Of a stretch of DNA of 43,862 nucleotides, positions 1 through 8,308 are shown piece after piece (within the stretch, counting starts at the first letter, position 1; each line of letters starts with the position of its first letter). This stretch comes from JBBRCE01 sp038205115. Its GTDB lineage: Bacteria > Planctomycetota > Planctomycetia > Pirellulales > JBBRCE01. The stretch spans positions 1-43,862 of the forward strand of contig JBBRCE010000043.1 in assembly GCA_038205115.1 (NCBI GenBank), given 5' to 3'. The notes beneath the pieces are model-generated. The model was not told where the DNA came from, did no database searches, and saw only the letters and a program-made list of their open reading frames with translations. Position numbers and translations under genes: made by a program.

Positions 1-63
1 GGTCAGGGGTCAGGGGTCAGGGGTCAGGGGTCAGGGGTCAGGGGTCAGGGGTCAGGGGTCAGG
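1..63. repeat. Nine perfect copies of a 7-bp tandem repeat
   Basis: The window opens inside an uninterrupted array of the heptamer GGTCAGG, nine copies back to back, so the true array may be longer on the left. Related heptamers of opposite sense lie at 176-214, just after the stop codon of the permease gene, so the two tracts could pair in RNA or single-stranded DNA. Simple heptamer arrays of this kind change copy number easily. Confidence 0.95.
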
Positions 64-156
64 GTATTCGAATTTGCAACGACAACTCTGCCGGCGGCAG
101 TACTATGATTGTACGCGTGCGCCACCGAAAATGCCTGTTCAACGCCCGCCGGTTTT

Positions 157-214
157 CGTCCTTCGTCCTTCGTCCTCTGACCTCTGATCCCTGACCCCTG
201 ATCCCTGACCTCTG
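157..214. repeat. Degenerate 7-bp repeats complementary to the array at 1-63
   Basis: Two heptamer runs join here. Positions 157-175 hold about three GTCCTTC-type units. Positions 176-214 hold five and a half units of the form YCTGAYC (for example CCTGACC), the complement of the GGTCAGG units at 1-63. The run ends one base before the permease stop codon at 215. On the minus strand, a transcript leaving that gene would read these units and then the complementary array, which could form a long imperfect hairpin. Confidence 0.85.
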
Positions 215-1348
215 CTATTCAAGCAGTGGTTCGGAAATGCCGACGGCGATGGGAACAAAAACTAACAGCGGGCCCCAGGCGGCCACCGACGGGCTAATCA
301 CGAAGTTCGAGCCGAGATATTGAAAGCCCATGTTGATCAGCATGAAGGCGACGACCACGCCCATACACATGCCGATGGCCAGAAACATGTTGCGGCTTTC
401 GCGCGTGAGCACCAGCGGCAAGCCAAGAAACAACAGCGTCATGTCCATGAGCGGTTGCAAGATGCGATTGTGAATCGTCAGACGCACATCGGCACCAAAG
501 TCCAGGCTGGGATTTCGCAGACCGGCAATCAACTCGGGCGTGGACGAGAAATTCCGCCAGGCGGTGCCGCCCACCAATTGCTCGAAGGTCACGTCGCTGA
601 CGACAAAACATTCGTCCGACTCCAACCAATCCGCATCCATGGGCGTAATCAGAATCGGAGTTGCGCCAGCCGGCAGTGAGGGCCGCTGGTTCAATTCCGT
701 GGGGTGCGATACTTTTTTCAATAAGTATCCGCCGGGCTTGCCGTCTTGCGGCGGCTGATAAAACGCATTTGCGGCCGACAGTTGACTGCCGTAATCGTCG
801 AGCGAGTCCGGCATCAGGAAATTAGGCAACTGAATTTGCTGCCGCGCGGCAAAGGTTTTCTTGCCGCGCATCAAGATGCCCGATTTATGGTCGAACCGCG
901 GCGTGAGATCTTTGGCCGCTTCGCCCACCAGATCCTGGGCGTTGCGGCTGAATTTGTCGCGCACTGAAGGAATGACAAACTCGCGATTGGCAGCCGCCAG
1001 CAGGCTAATCGCCAGTACGGCCAGGATTACCGGCCGCATGATCCGCCGCTTGGAAATACCGGCGGCCATGATGGCCGTCAGTTCGTTGTGTCGCTGAAAC
1101 CAAGCCACGGTAAACATGGCGGCAATCAGCGTCAACATGCTGCTGGTGACGTTGAAGAACGAGAGCGCGCGGTAGCCGTAGTACTCGACCATTGTGGCCA
1201 ACAGGTTGCCGTGCTTCTCTGCGTACTGCACAAAATCTTCCAGGTTGGCAAACGCATCGATGACAATGAACAAACCCGTCAAACTGCAAAAGCAGATGGC
1301 AAAAACCTGCAAGAACTGCCGCAGTAAGTACCGGTCGATAATCAGCAT
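215..1348 (-). CDS. LptF/LptG (YjgP/YjgQ) family permease
   Basis: Likely inner-membrane component of the lipopolysaccharide export ABC transporter (LptB2FG), which extracts LPS-type lipids from the inner membrane. The 377-residue product has the family layout: an N-terminal helix at about residues 11-32, two more helices by residue 121 around the family-typical stretch reading HNELTAIMAAGIS, a large periplasmic domain at about 122-300, and three C-terminal helices to residue 371. I chose the ATG at 1348 (MLIIDRYLLRQF) because family members start just before the first helix; the frame stays open upstream to a TTG at 1441, but that extension is not family-like. LptF and LptG cannot be told apart here. 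It lies downstream of rpsA but behind a terminator, so it probably has its own promoter. The stop codon touches a heptamer repeat tract. Confidence 0.88.
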   Translation of the reverse strand: MLIIDRYLLRQFLQVFAICFCSLTGLFIVIDAFANLEDFVQYAEKHGNLLATMVEYYGYRALSFFNVTSSMLTLIAAMFTVAWFQRHNELTAIMAAGISKRRIMRPVILAVLAISLLAAANREFVIPSVRDKFSRNAQDLVGEAAKDLTPRFDHKSGILMRGKKTFAARQQIQLPNFLMPDSLDDYGSQLSAANAFYQPPQDGKPGGYLLKKVSHPTELNQRPSLPAGATPILITPMDADWLESDECFVVSDVTFEQLVGGTAWRNFSSTPELIAGLRNPSLDFGADVRLTIHNRILQPLMDMTLLFLGLPLVLTRESRNMFLAIGMCMGVVVAFMLINMGFQYLGSNFVISPSVAAWGPLLVFVPIAVGISEPLLE

Positions 1349-1411
1349 TTGCCCGCCCGAATGAACCATTTCGCCGGCGCGCGGCGTTACCCGGCCCGCA
1401 TGAGGTGGCAC

Positions 1412-1441
1412 AGCGTAAGGCAAAGCGGCGCGCGGGGTCAA
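1412..1441 (-). promoter_or_regulatory. Possible promoter of the LptF/LptG-type gene
   Basis: On the minus strand TTGACC (1436-1441) is followed after 18 bases by TACGCT (1412-1417), 64 bases before the chosen start. The -35 box is good and the -10 box poor. It is placed where a promoter is expected, because the rpsA terminator separates the two genes. Confidence 0.3.
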
Positions 1442-1496
1442 GATCGACTGCCTGCCGTGCGGACGCTAGCGAGTTGGAATGCCGTGCCGGCTCATG

Positions 1497-1530
1497 AAAA
1501 AAGCCCATCGGTTTTGAAGCCGATGGGCTT
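1497..1530 (-). terminator. Rho-independent terminator of rpsA
   Basis: An 11-bp perfect stem (AAGCCCATCGG at 1501-1511 paired with 1520-1530) with an 8-base loop is followed on the minus strand by a run of six T. It lies 29 bases beyond the rpsA stop codon. Confidence 0.9.
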
Positions 1531-1558
1531 TGCGAAAGCGATTGACATCTTGCGAGCG

Positions 1559-3352
1559 CTAGCTCTGCGAATCGGCGGGCTTGATCAGCGGACCGGATCC
1601 ACCACCGACGCCGCCCTTGAGTTCGCTGCCCGCCTTGGCAGGCTGGGCCGCAGCTGCCGCTTCGGCCAGTTCGGCCGCCGCAGTTTCCTCTTCGGCCCAT
1701 TGGACGCGTTTGCGCGACAGACCAATCTTGCGCTCGTCGGTGTCGACCTTAAGCACTTTGACTTCGATCTTATCGCCCACCTTGACCACGTCTTCTGGGT
1801 TTTCGACCTTATGGTCCGCCAACTCGGAAATGTGCAGCAAGCCTTCCAGACCGTTTTCCAGGCCGACAAACACGCCAAAGTTGGTGAGTTTGGTGACCGT
1901 GCCGGTGACCAATTGGCCGGGCTGGTACTTGTGTGGGATATCCGTTGCCCAGGGATCTTCTTCGAGTTGCTTCAGACCCAAGGCAATGCGGCGACGCTGC
2001 TGATCCACCGACAACACTTTGCACTCGATCTGCTGTCCCTTTTCGACCACTTCGCTGGGATGGCTGATCTTACGCGTCCAAGAGACGTCGCTGACGTGCA
2101 GCAAACCATCGATGCCTTCTTCGATTTCGATGAAGGCGCCGTAGTTGGTGAGATTGCGAACCGTGCCCTTGACTTTGGTGCCCGGCGGATAACGATCGGC
2201 CACTTTGTCCCAAGGATTCTCCTGGGTTTGCTTCATGCCCAGCGAGATTTCCTGTTTTTCCTTGTTGATGCCGAGGACCACGACATTGATTTCGTCGTCG
2301 ATGTGTACCAACTCGTTGGGATGGCTGATCCGCTTGGTCCACGACATTTCGCTGATGTGAACCAGGCCTTCGATGCCTTCTTCCAACTTGACGAAGGCGC
2401 CGTAGCTCATGACATTGACCACCGTGCCTTTAACCACCGTGCCAACCGGGTACTTGGTGTCGACATTGGCCCACGGGCTGACGCTCTTCTGCTTGAGTCC
2501 AAGCGCGATTTTTTCACGTTCGCGATCGATGTGCAGAATTTGGACTTCCAGTTCCTCGTCGATTTGCACCATTTCCGACGGGTGACCGATGCGTCCCCAG
2601 CTCATGTCGGTGATGTGTAGCAAACCGTCGATTCCGCCCAGATCGACGAATGCGCCGAACTCGGCAATGTTCTTGACCACGCCTTTGCGCAGTTGGCCGA
2701 CTTCGAGCGTGTCCAGCAGTTGTTTCTTTTTCTCTCCGCGTTCTTGCTCGATCAGCGCTCGGCGGCTGACGACGATGTTGCGGCGGGCTTCGTCGATTTT
2801 GAGCACAATGCACTGGATGGTGCGGCCCACGTAATCGCCAATGTCGGCTGGCCGGCGGATATCCACCTGGCTGGCAGGCAGAAAGACGTTGACGCCGCTG
2901 ATATCGACCAGCAAACCGCCCTTGATTTTGCGAGTGACGATGCCGGTGACCACGTCGTTTTCGTGGACGGTCTCCATCACCTTCATCCAGTCTTCAATCT
3001 TGCGGGCTTTGCGCTTGGACAGCGCAATCATGCCGCGAGATTCTTCCATCTGACCCATGATGTCTTCGACATCTTCGATCAGCACTTTGACCGTTTGTCC
3101 GACTTCTGGAGGCGGCTCATGTTCGTCCCATTCGTTGACGGGCACCAGGCCTTCGCTCTTATAGCCAACGTCGACCAACACGAATTCGTTGTCGACTCGC
3201 AGAATGCGGCCATCGACAATTTGATTGGGCGAGATTTCCGCACCGCCCCAATCGAAGTCGGACGATCCTTCGCCGGACATCGCCGCTTCGAGTTCCTGGT
3301 CAAGCTCCGTGTCGTTGACTTCCAGGCCCCGAATGAGATTACGATTCACCAT
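1559..3352 (-). CDS. rpsA: 30S ribosomal protein S1
   Basis: RNA-binding protein of the small ribosomal subunit that helps mRNA loading. The 597 residues contain six S1 (OB-fold) repeats at about 44-113, 132-198, 219-287, 304-372, 391-459 and 478-546. The last four are near-copies with the motif GAFVxLxxGIxGLxHxSxMSW. The first two are divergent, as in other S1 proteins where they bind the ribosome. The C-terminal tail of about 50 residues is rich in Ala, Glu and Gly. The ATG at 3352 gives a normal N-terminus and length (E. coli S1 has 557 residues). A sigma70-like promoter lies at 3508-3536 and a strong terminator at 1497-1530, so the gene probably forms a single unit. Confidence 0.97.
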   Translation of the reverse strand: MVNRNLIRGLEVNDTELDQELEAAMSGEGSSDFDWGGAEISPNQIVDGRILRVDNEFVLVDVGYKSEGLVPVNEWDEHEPPPEVGQTVKVLIEDVEDIMGQMEESRGMIALSKRKARKIEDWMKVMETVHENDVVTGIVTRKIKGGLLVDISGVNVFLPASQVDIRRPADIGDYVGRTIQCIVLKIDEARRNIVVSRRALIEQERGEKKKQLLDTLEVGQLRKGVVKNIAEFGAFVDLGGIDGLLHITDMSWGRIGHPSEMVQIDEELEVQILHIDREREKIALGLKQKSVSPWANVDTKYPVGTVVKGTVVNVMSYGAFVKLEEGIEGLVHISEMSWTKRISHPNELVHIDDEINVVVLGINKEKQEISLGMKQTQENPWDKVADRYPPGTKVKGTVRNLTNYGAFIEIEEGIDGLLHVSDVSWTRKISHPSEVVEKGQQIECKVLSVDQQRRRIALGLKQLEEDPWATDIPHKYQPGQLVTGTVTKLTNFGVFVGLENGLEGLLHISELADHKVENPEDVVKVGDKIEVKVLKVDTDERKIGLSRKRVQWAEEETAAAELAEAAAAAQPAKAGSELKGGVGGGSGPLIKPADSQS

Positions 3353-3507
3353 AGAGTTGAAAAATGTCCCGTTTGCCGCAGCCTGACTACTGATCTCAAG
3401 ACGAAAGACCGTGCCGCCGACAAACCCTGAGGTTAGAGTGTTTCGTCAGTGGTCAGGGCGCGGCTTCCCACACGGAAACGCAGAAATCCCGGACGGACGA
3501 AACCGCG

Positions 3508-3536
3508 AATATAGCAAAAGCCTTGGCGCTTCACAA
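3508..3536 (-). promoter_or_regulatory. Promoter of rpsA
   Basis: On the minus strand TTGTGA (3531-3536), a 17-base spacer and TATATT (3508-3513) form a good sigma70-type promoter about 155 bases before the rpsA start. The resulting leader is long enough for S1-type autoregulation, but I see no specific structure. I see no gene in the rest of the 336-base gap 3353-3688. Confidence 0.6.
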
Positions 3537-3688
3537 TTGAAGTTGCCGCCTTATTTGCTAGCAAACGACGAGAAGCTTGCCCAACATGGCAAGCGCGCAG
3601 AAGCCGCGTCATGGCGGACGATATGCTTGGTGCAAATATTTTCAGACCACAGGCGATGGCCGCGCGGTCCAGCCCCGCTTGACGACGA

Positions 3689-4531
3689 CTACTTTTTGGA
3701 CGCTGTTGCCCAGCCAATGATCGACTTGCGTCGCCACAGCAACATGCCCAGTGCGCTACCGGCCAACAGCACGATGCTCGATGGTTCTGGCAGCGAATTT
3801 TGCGGCAACAAATTGCTGGGGAGCGAACTGGTGGTGACGTTGTCCAAGTAAACTTCACTGACCTGCCGCGTTGTCAAAATATCGCCCGCCAGATACGGCC
3901 GATCAAGCCGGAACGAGACGTTAAGTTGTTGACCGATCAACTCGGGATGCGTGGTGGTGTCCAGCACGATGCTCTGCCCATTCATCCATTGGCCATCTGG
4001 AATGTAACCGATCTGATACGTGTTGGCGGTGGCACCCGGCGCGAGTGCCTTGAAACCCATACTTCCATAAACGTAGTAAGGCAAGTTGGCGCCAGTTGTG
4101 CCGACGGTGAAGATCGCCCGAAACAAACTGTCGGAATCGCGTGCGGAGTTGAATGGGACGAGCCGGTTGCCGACATCGTAATTCACTGTGTAAATTGTGT
4201 TCGCAGACATGGCCATCGTCAGCGGCTGCCAAATGGCTGCGGCTGCCTGAAACTCATTGGCCAATTGCAGAAATGCCACATTCTGGCTGCCGCCGGTTGG
4301 CATGGGCGTCTCGCCCGCAATCGTCGGCCGAATGATGCCGGTGGAACTATTTGGTCCGACATCTTCAACCTCGTGCCAGCCGTAGTTGCTCAAGTCCAAC
4401 TGGACGTAAGCTGGACCGGCCCCGGCGAGGCCCGGCGATTCGAAGTTGCCGTTGATGATCGCAGCCGGAGCAGGCAGCGCCATCAACGCGACGATCACAA
4501 TCGCAGCAAGGCCAGATCGAATGTTGTTCAT
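3689..4531 (-). CDS. PEP-CTERM exported protein
   Basis: A 280-residue exported protein destined for exosortase/archaeosortase-type processing. It has a signal peptide (MNNIRSGLAAIVIVALMALPAPA, cleaved near residue 23) and begins the mature part with the common PEP-CTERM opening IINGNFESPG. It ends with the sorting signal: PEPSS at about residue 248, a hydrophobic helix and the basic stretch WRRK. Eleven residues follow the basic stretch, a longer tail than usual. The middle looks like a carbohydrate-binding-like beta-sandwich domain, as in many such proteins, but I do not recognise a specific function. The ATG at 4531 is chosen because it starts the signal peptide; the frame is open to 4582. 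An exosortase gene is expected elsewhere in the genome, as none is in this window. Confidence 0.88.
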   Translation of the reverse strand: MNNIRSGLAAIVIVALMALPAPAAIINGNFESPGLAGAGPAYVQLDLSNYGWHEVEDVGPNSSTGIIRPTIAGETPMPTGGSQNVAFLQLANEFQAAAAIWQPLTMAMSANTIYTVNYDVGNRLVPFNSARDSDSLFRAIFTVGTTGANLPYYVYGSMGFKALAPGATANTYQIGYIPDGQWMNGQSIVLDTTTHPELIGQQLNVSFRLDRPYLAGDILTTRQVSEVYLDNVTTSSLPSNLLPQNSLPEPSSIVLLAGSALGMLLWRRKSIIGWATASKK

Positions 4532-5001
4532 ACAATAAATCTCAATCTTCCGCAGGGGGAATGTTCGGCCACAAAGCCGCAACGGGGTCGTTCAGTTGTT
4601 GAGTTGTTCAATCACAGGCGCGCGTGCGCTATTCGTAAAATCGCGTTCACGCAGAGGCCATTCTTGAGTTCGACGAGGATGCCGAAACCGAACCTGTGCG
4701 CAACGACGGAAGGGACAAAAATCTAGGGCTTACGTCCAAGGAGTTGAATGCCACACATCGCATTCCAAATCGGTGGGCGGATCGCCATCCCATGGCCAAC
4801 CGAAAACCGATTTGCGGCGCAGGACGCCACAAAAGGAAACGCAAAACGCGCGCGGAGAAACCCCGCAAAATTCAACCGTGGACAAGTTGCAGCAGATATT
4901 GCCAAAACGCTATCCAAGCGCTGGGCAGGCTACAACTAAAAACCGCTCATTAGCAGGATGGCCGAAAAAAGCTATCAAGGGAGGGAACCGCAATTAAGCC
5001 C
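4532..5001 (-). other. Long possible 5' leader with nested inverted repeats
   Basis: No gene is supported in these 470 bases. If the promoter at 5002-5030 is active, they form an unusually long leader for the PEP-CTERM gene or carry a small RNA. A perfect 9-bp inverted repeat (CAAATCGGT at 4766-4774, its complement at 4806-4814) encloses 31 bases with a smaller hairpin (GGAT and ATCC around CGCC). No riboswitch class was recognised. Confidence 0.35.
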
Positions 5002-5030
5002 ACTATAAATCAGCCGACAGGTGAAGTCAA
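5002..5030 (-). promoter_or_regulatory. Near-consensus promoter upstream of the PEP-CTERM gene
   Basis: On the minus strand TTGACT (5025-5030), exactly 17 bases and TATAGT (5002-5007). It fires leftward, about 465 bases before the PEP-CTERM start codon and just after the end of the small TPR gene. Confidence 0.6.
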
Positions 5031-5065
5031 GCATTCCGTTTTTTAAATTCCAGAAATTTGCAGAC

Positions 5066-5389
5066 TCAGTCGCCGAGATTTCCGAGTCCTGTCAAAAACT
5101 CGCTCATTTCGCCGGCGGCGTGCAAGTCGCCTTGCTGGCGCGCCACCGCAGTCCCATCACGCAGTAACTGACGGGCGTCGGCAACGCGACCGATCCGGGC
5201 CAATTGTTGAGCCGCCATAAAAAACGCAGGCACGTAGGGCTTTGCGTCTTGCTGCAGCGTACTGAATGCCTGCAAGCTGGCATCGTGATTGCCTTCTTTA
5301 TCCAATTCCATCGCCAGGCTATACCGCAGAAACGTGTCGTGCGGTTCGTCTTTCAGCATGGCTTCGATTTTTTCGCGACGCGTCGGCAT
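5066..5389 (-). CDS. Small tetratricopeptide-repeat protein
   Basis: A 107-residue soluble, mostly helical protein that looks like one to two TPR units. The first is at about residues 18-50 (FLRYSLAMELDKEGNHDASLQAF), followed by a second helix pair AQQLARIGRVADARQLLRDG. Such units usually bind other proteins. I chose the ATG at 5389 (MPTRREKIEAML); the frame is open back to a TTG at 5443, but the added residues are not TPR-like. It starts 54 bases after the stop of the beta-propeller gene on the same strand, so the two are probably co-transcribed. Small proteins of this form are common in planctomycetes; I cannot name a specific role. Confidence 0.7.
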   Translation of the reverse strand: MPTRREKIEAMLKDEPHDTFLRYSLAMELDKEGNHDASLQAFSTLQQDAKPYVPAFFMAAQQLARIGRVADARQLLRDGTAVARQQGDLHAAGEMSEFLTGLGNLGD

Positions 5390-5443
5390 GATGGCAAAGT
5401 GGCTTTCCGAAAGCGGACAGGTGGGCGGAACATTCTTCGTCAA

Positions 5444-6685
5444 TTACAGGCGGATTCGCAACAATTGACCCGCCGCGGCATTCTGATTCGACTTGCCGAA
5501 AATGGTAACATACAGTGTGCCATCGGCCGCAAAGGCCATTGCGGTGGGCTGATCGAGTTTCAGCAGCGGCTCGGCGGTGACGCCCAACTTCAAGCCGTCT
5601 TCGACCGCATTGACGCGAAACAACCCGCCCGCTTCCGGTCTGGATTGGGCAAAATCCAGCGTAAATAACTGTCGAATCAGCGATGAACTGATCGGCTTGA
5701 CACTGTACGCCAGCGCCACGGTATCGAGCAAACCATCGCCAGCGTACCGCGCCTGAAACATCGCCTTGCCTGATTTCGGGCCGAGGATGGTCAGCTCGCT
5801 ATCGGGCTTACTGCCCCAGTCGCCCATCCGGGCGACCGTCAGGTTGCCGTGGGCATCGACGGCCACGGCGGTCGGCTGCCCAAGTTCGCCAATTGCGGCA
5901 TCGCGCGGCAACGGCCTGAGTTTGACCGTGTGGTTCCAATCCGCGCTCATGATCTGCCCCGGGCCTTCGCCGTTAACCGCAACAAACAGCGTGTTATTAC
6001 TGAGCGCCAGACCTTGCAAATAGCTGATGGTTTTGGGGTTCAACTCGGCAATCGCTTTGGCGTCGCCCGTTTCGCCGTCCGCCGGTGGGTTGAATCCGAC
6101 GAAAAACTTTTCGTCGAATTTCTCGCAAGAAATGGCGGTTTTTTGTTCTTCGGGCAACTGGTACACCCGTACGCTCAAATCTTGCAGCGGTTGCCCGCCG
6201 TCACCGACGATGATGGCCGGCCCCGACTTCATTTGCTTGTAAACGATGCTGAGCGGTCCGCTCGGATACGACGGCGCCGCGCCCCATTTGGAACGCTTGA
6301 AGTCGACCACGGCCGGAACAAAATGTTTGCCGCTGACGCCATCGGCCTGCACGACATTGGAGTCGTCGGTTTTTTTCTTTCGCAGGCGGACCACGCGTCC
6401 AGCGCCCCCTTCCACCACAAAAATCTCGTGGGTATTGTCGTCCCGATCATCGCGCACAGCCACGCCGCAAGGATGGTCCAAGCCGCTGGCCAGCACCTCG
6501 ACCGTCGGACCGGCATCGTTTTTTGCCGCCGGATTTTTGCTGGGCTCTTCAACTCGCTTGGGCGCTGGTGCGGAATACGCTGCCGGACAAAAGCCGATAA
6601 CCACTGCCGCGGCACAAACCGCGGCGACCGTTGCACGTAACTCGCCAAAGAACCGAATGGCTGCTGACGGAAACTTTTGAAGCAT
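5444..6685 (-). CDS. Secreted beta-propeller (NHL / sorbosone-dehydrogenase-like) protein
   Basis: A 413-residue exported protein with a signal peptide in the first 38 residues (cleavage after AYSA is plausible). It then has repeated motifs of the type VAVRDD...EIFVVEGGAGRVVRL, GLALSNNTLFVAVNGEGPGQI, PTAVAVDAHGNLTVARMGDWG and PTAMAFAADGTLYVTIFG. Each is a blade of a six-bladed NHL or ScyD/ScyE-like propeller. Such proteins bind substrates or partners outside the cytoplasm; no PQQ or metal-binding residues are clear enough to claim enzyme activity. The ATG at 6685 is chosen because it begins the signal peptide. It is followed by the small TPR gene 54 bases downstream. The upstream gene on the strand is leuD, 68 bases away. 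Confidence 0.75.
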   Translation of the reverse strand: MLQKFPSAAIRFFGELRATVAAVCAAAVVIGFCPAAYSAPAPKRVEEPSKNPAAKNDAGPTVEVLASGLDHPCGVAVRDDRDDNTHEIFVVEGGAGRVVRLRKKKTDDSNVVQADGVSGKHFVPAVVDFKRSKWGAAPSYPSGPLSIVYKQMKSGPAIIVGDGGQPLQDLSVRVYQLPEEQKTAISCEKFDEKFFVGFNPPADGETGDAKAIAELNPKTISYLQGLALSNNTLFVAVNGEGPGQIMSADWNHTVKLRPLPRDAAIGELGQPTAVAVDAHGNLTVARMGDWGSKPDSELTILGPKSGKAMFQARYAGDGLLDTVALAYSVKPISSSLIRQLFTLDFAQSRPEAGGLFRVNAVEDGLKLGVTAEPLLKLDQPTAMAFAADGTLYVTIFGKSNQNAAAGQLLRIRL

Positions 6686-6753
6686 GATTTGCACTTGGTG
6701 GAATCCAGGTAGGGCGCCGTTCAACAGGCCAATGTTCCGCGAGCGACCGCGAA

Positions 6754-7341
6754 TTACGCGTGCGCTGCTTCGTAAGCCGAAATTTTATCGGCGTGCTGCA
6801 ACGTCAACCCGATATCGTCCAGGCCATTCAGCAAGCAATGCTGGCGGAATGACTCGACTTCGAATTGCTGCGTAAAGCCGAAGTCGTCGCTCAGCGTCGT
6901 AGTCCGCAGATCGGCGTGCAATTTGTAGCCTGGGTGCTTGGCGCAACGCTGAAACAATTCTTCCACCGTGGCGTCGTCCAGGCGAATGGGCAACATGCCG
7001 TTTTTGAAGCAATTGTTGTAGAAAATATCGGCAAAACTCGGGGCAATCACCACGCGTAGGCCGTAATCGGACAGCGCCCAGGGCGCATGTTCGCGACTCG
7101 ATCCGCAACCGAAGTTTCGGCGGGCCAAGAGCACGCTCGCGCCCTGATATTCCGGCTTGTTGAGTTCGAAATCCGGGTTGAGCGAGCCATCGTCTTTGAA
7201 TCGCCAATCGAAGAACAGGTATTTGCCGAAGCCGGTTCGTTCGATGCGTTTCAAGAACTGTTTGGGAATGATTTGATCGGTATCGACGGCCGCCCGATCC
7301 ATCGGAGCGACCAGACCGGTAAGCGTGGTAAATGACTGCAT
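6754..7341 (-). CDS. leuD: 3-isopropylmalate dehydratase small subunit
   Basis: With LeuC it forms isopropylmalate isomerase, which converts 2-isopropylmalate to 3-isopropylmalate in leucine synthesis. The 195-residue product has the family signatures: AAVDTDQIIPKQFLKRI near the start, GCGSSREHAPWAL at about residue 80 (the substrate-recognition loop with the conserved Ser-Ser-Arg-Glu) and the conserved FADIFYNNCFKNGMLPI. Length is normal. The ATG at 7341 (MQSFTTLTG) is the usual start; a TTG 12 bases upstream is less likely. Unlike the usual arrangement, leuC is not adjacent: two unrelated genes lie between, the nearer ending 27 bases before leuD. Confidence 0.97.
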   Translation of the reverse strand: MQSFTTLTGLVAPMDRAAVDTDQIIPKQFLKRIERTGFGKYLFFDWRFKDDGSLNPDFELNKPEYQGASVLLARRNFGCGSSREHAPWALSDYGLRVVIAPSFADIFYNNCFKNGMLPIRLDDATVEELFQRCAKHPGYKLHADLRTTTLSDDFGFTQQFEVESFRQHCLLNGLDDIGLTLQHADKISAYEAAHA

Positions 7342-7368
7342 GGTTGAACTCAAAGAGAATCAAAAGAA

Positions 7369-8298
7369 TTATGCTGCGATGCGCGGCATTGCGTGTTGGA
7401 ACATTTGGATTTGAAGGGCCTTGCGGTTCTCCTCTTTTTCGCGAATGGGAGTTTTATCGTCAAGCAGCCAGCGCATGAGGCTAATTGCATCGGGATTTGT
7501 GGGGGTTTCTAAAAGAACTCCGCTGCAGGACTGAATGGCTTTGTGACGGTTGCCCAGCCGATCCTGAACGAAAGCGCTGTGCATTTTGACGTACGCCGAG
7601 AAATCGGCCAGGTTTGTATCGTTAACAACACTTGAGGCTAAGCAAACCCCGGAATCAGCGGCAGCTAATGCCCGAATCGCGTAAACATTTTCGGGCGTAT
7701 CGAAGCCCTGATCTACTGCTGAGAAGAGTATTTCTGCTGCGAGCAACTGTGGCCATGCATCGTTGGTTTGGCGAATGAGTTGTTCACCAATTACCACTGC
7801 CTCTGAGATGCGATGCAACTCAAGCAACCGAACGACGGCTGTTCCGACGATTTCATGATCATTTGGATTGATTCGAGCGGACAGACTGAAAAAAGCGGTC
7901 GATATTTCACGGTCGCTAACCAACTCGTCCCAGCACCTACCCCGGAAAAACGCGACCATATCCGCCGGTAATTGGCCTTCGTGGTCGCGGAGCAGTTGCA
8001 ACGCAATATCCCAATTCTGATCGCGCACCGCAAATCCAACCAGCGCCGCTACCTCACTGGAAAAACTTGCCGGAGAAGTTATTTCTCGAACCAGTGAATA
8101 CAAATCCGCTGAAAGTCCATCGACCTTCGCCTGTTCGTGGTCGGTTAAATCTGGCCAAAGTTCGCCCATCTGCTTTCGCAGTTCATCTGCATCTGTCGAA
8201 TTGTTAATACTCTTGCCTGATTGGATGTGAAGTTTCCAAAGCAAACCGATCATGTTCTCAAACGGCGGCAGTTGTTGATGCGTTGAACTGTTTTGCAT
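7369..8298 (-). CDS. TPR-like helical protein between leuC and leuD
   Basis: A 309-residue soluble protein made almost wholly of predicted helices, with TPR-like pairs such as NWDIALQLLRDHEGQL, AFFSLSARINPNDHEIVGTA, RISEAVVIGEQLI and DRLGNRHKAIQSCSGVLL. I do not recognise a named family. It starts at the ATG 8298, only 10 bases after the stop of the Tse2-like gene, and ends 27 bases before leuD, so it is probably translated from the same message. The tight pairing suggests it could be the partner (immunity or chaperone) of the toxin-like protein, but that is inference: known Tsi2 immunity proteins are much smaller. The frame is open upstream to 8403, inside the preceding gene. Confidence 0.7.
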   Translation of the reverse strand: MQNSSTHQQLPPFENMIGLLWKLHIQSGKSINNSTDADELRKQMGELWPDLTDHEQAKVDGLSADLYSLVREITSPASFSSEVAALVGFAVRDQNWDIALQLLRDHEGQLPADMVAFFRGRCWDELVSDREISTAFFSLSARINPNDHEIVGTAVVRLLELHRISEAVVIGEQLIRQTNDAWPQLLAAEILFSAVDQGFDTPENVYAIRALAAADSGVCLASSVVNDTNLADFSAYVKMHSAFVQDRLGNRHKAIQSCSGVLLETPTNPDAISLMRWLLDDKTPIREKEENRKALQIQMFQHAMPRIAA

Positions 8299-8308
8299 AG
8301 CCTTCGAC

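Noticed and set aside
1..63. Possible CRISPR array
   Set aside because: The units are 7-bp repeats without spacers; no cas genes occur anywhere in the window.
1349..2620. A 423-codon plus-strand frame
   Set aside because: Antisense to rpsA; the periodic Phe/Asp phrases mirror the S1 repeats.
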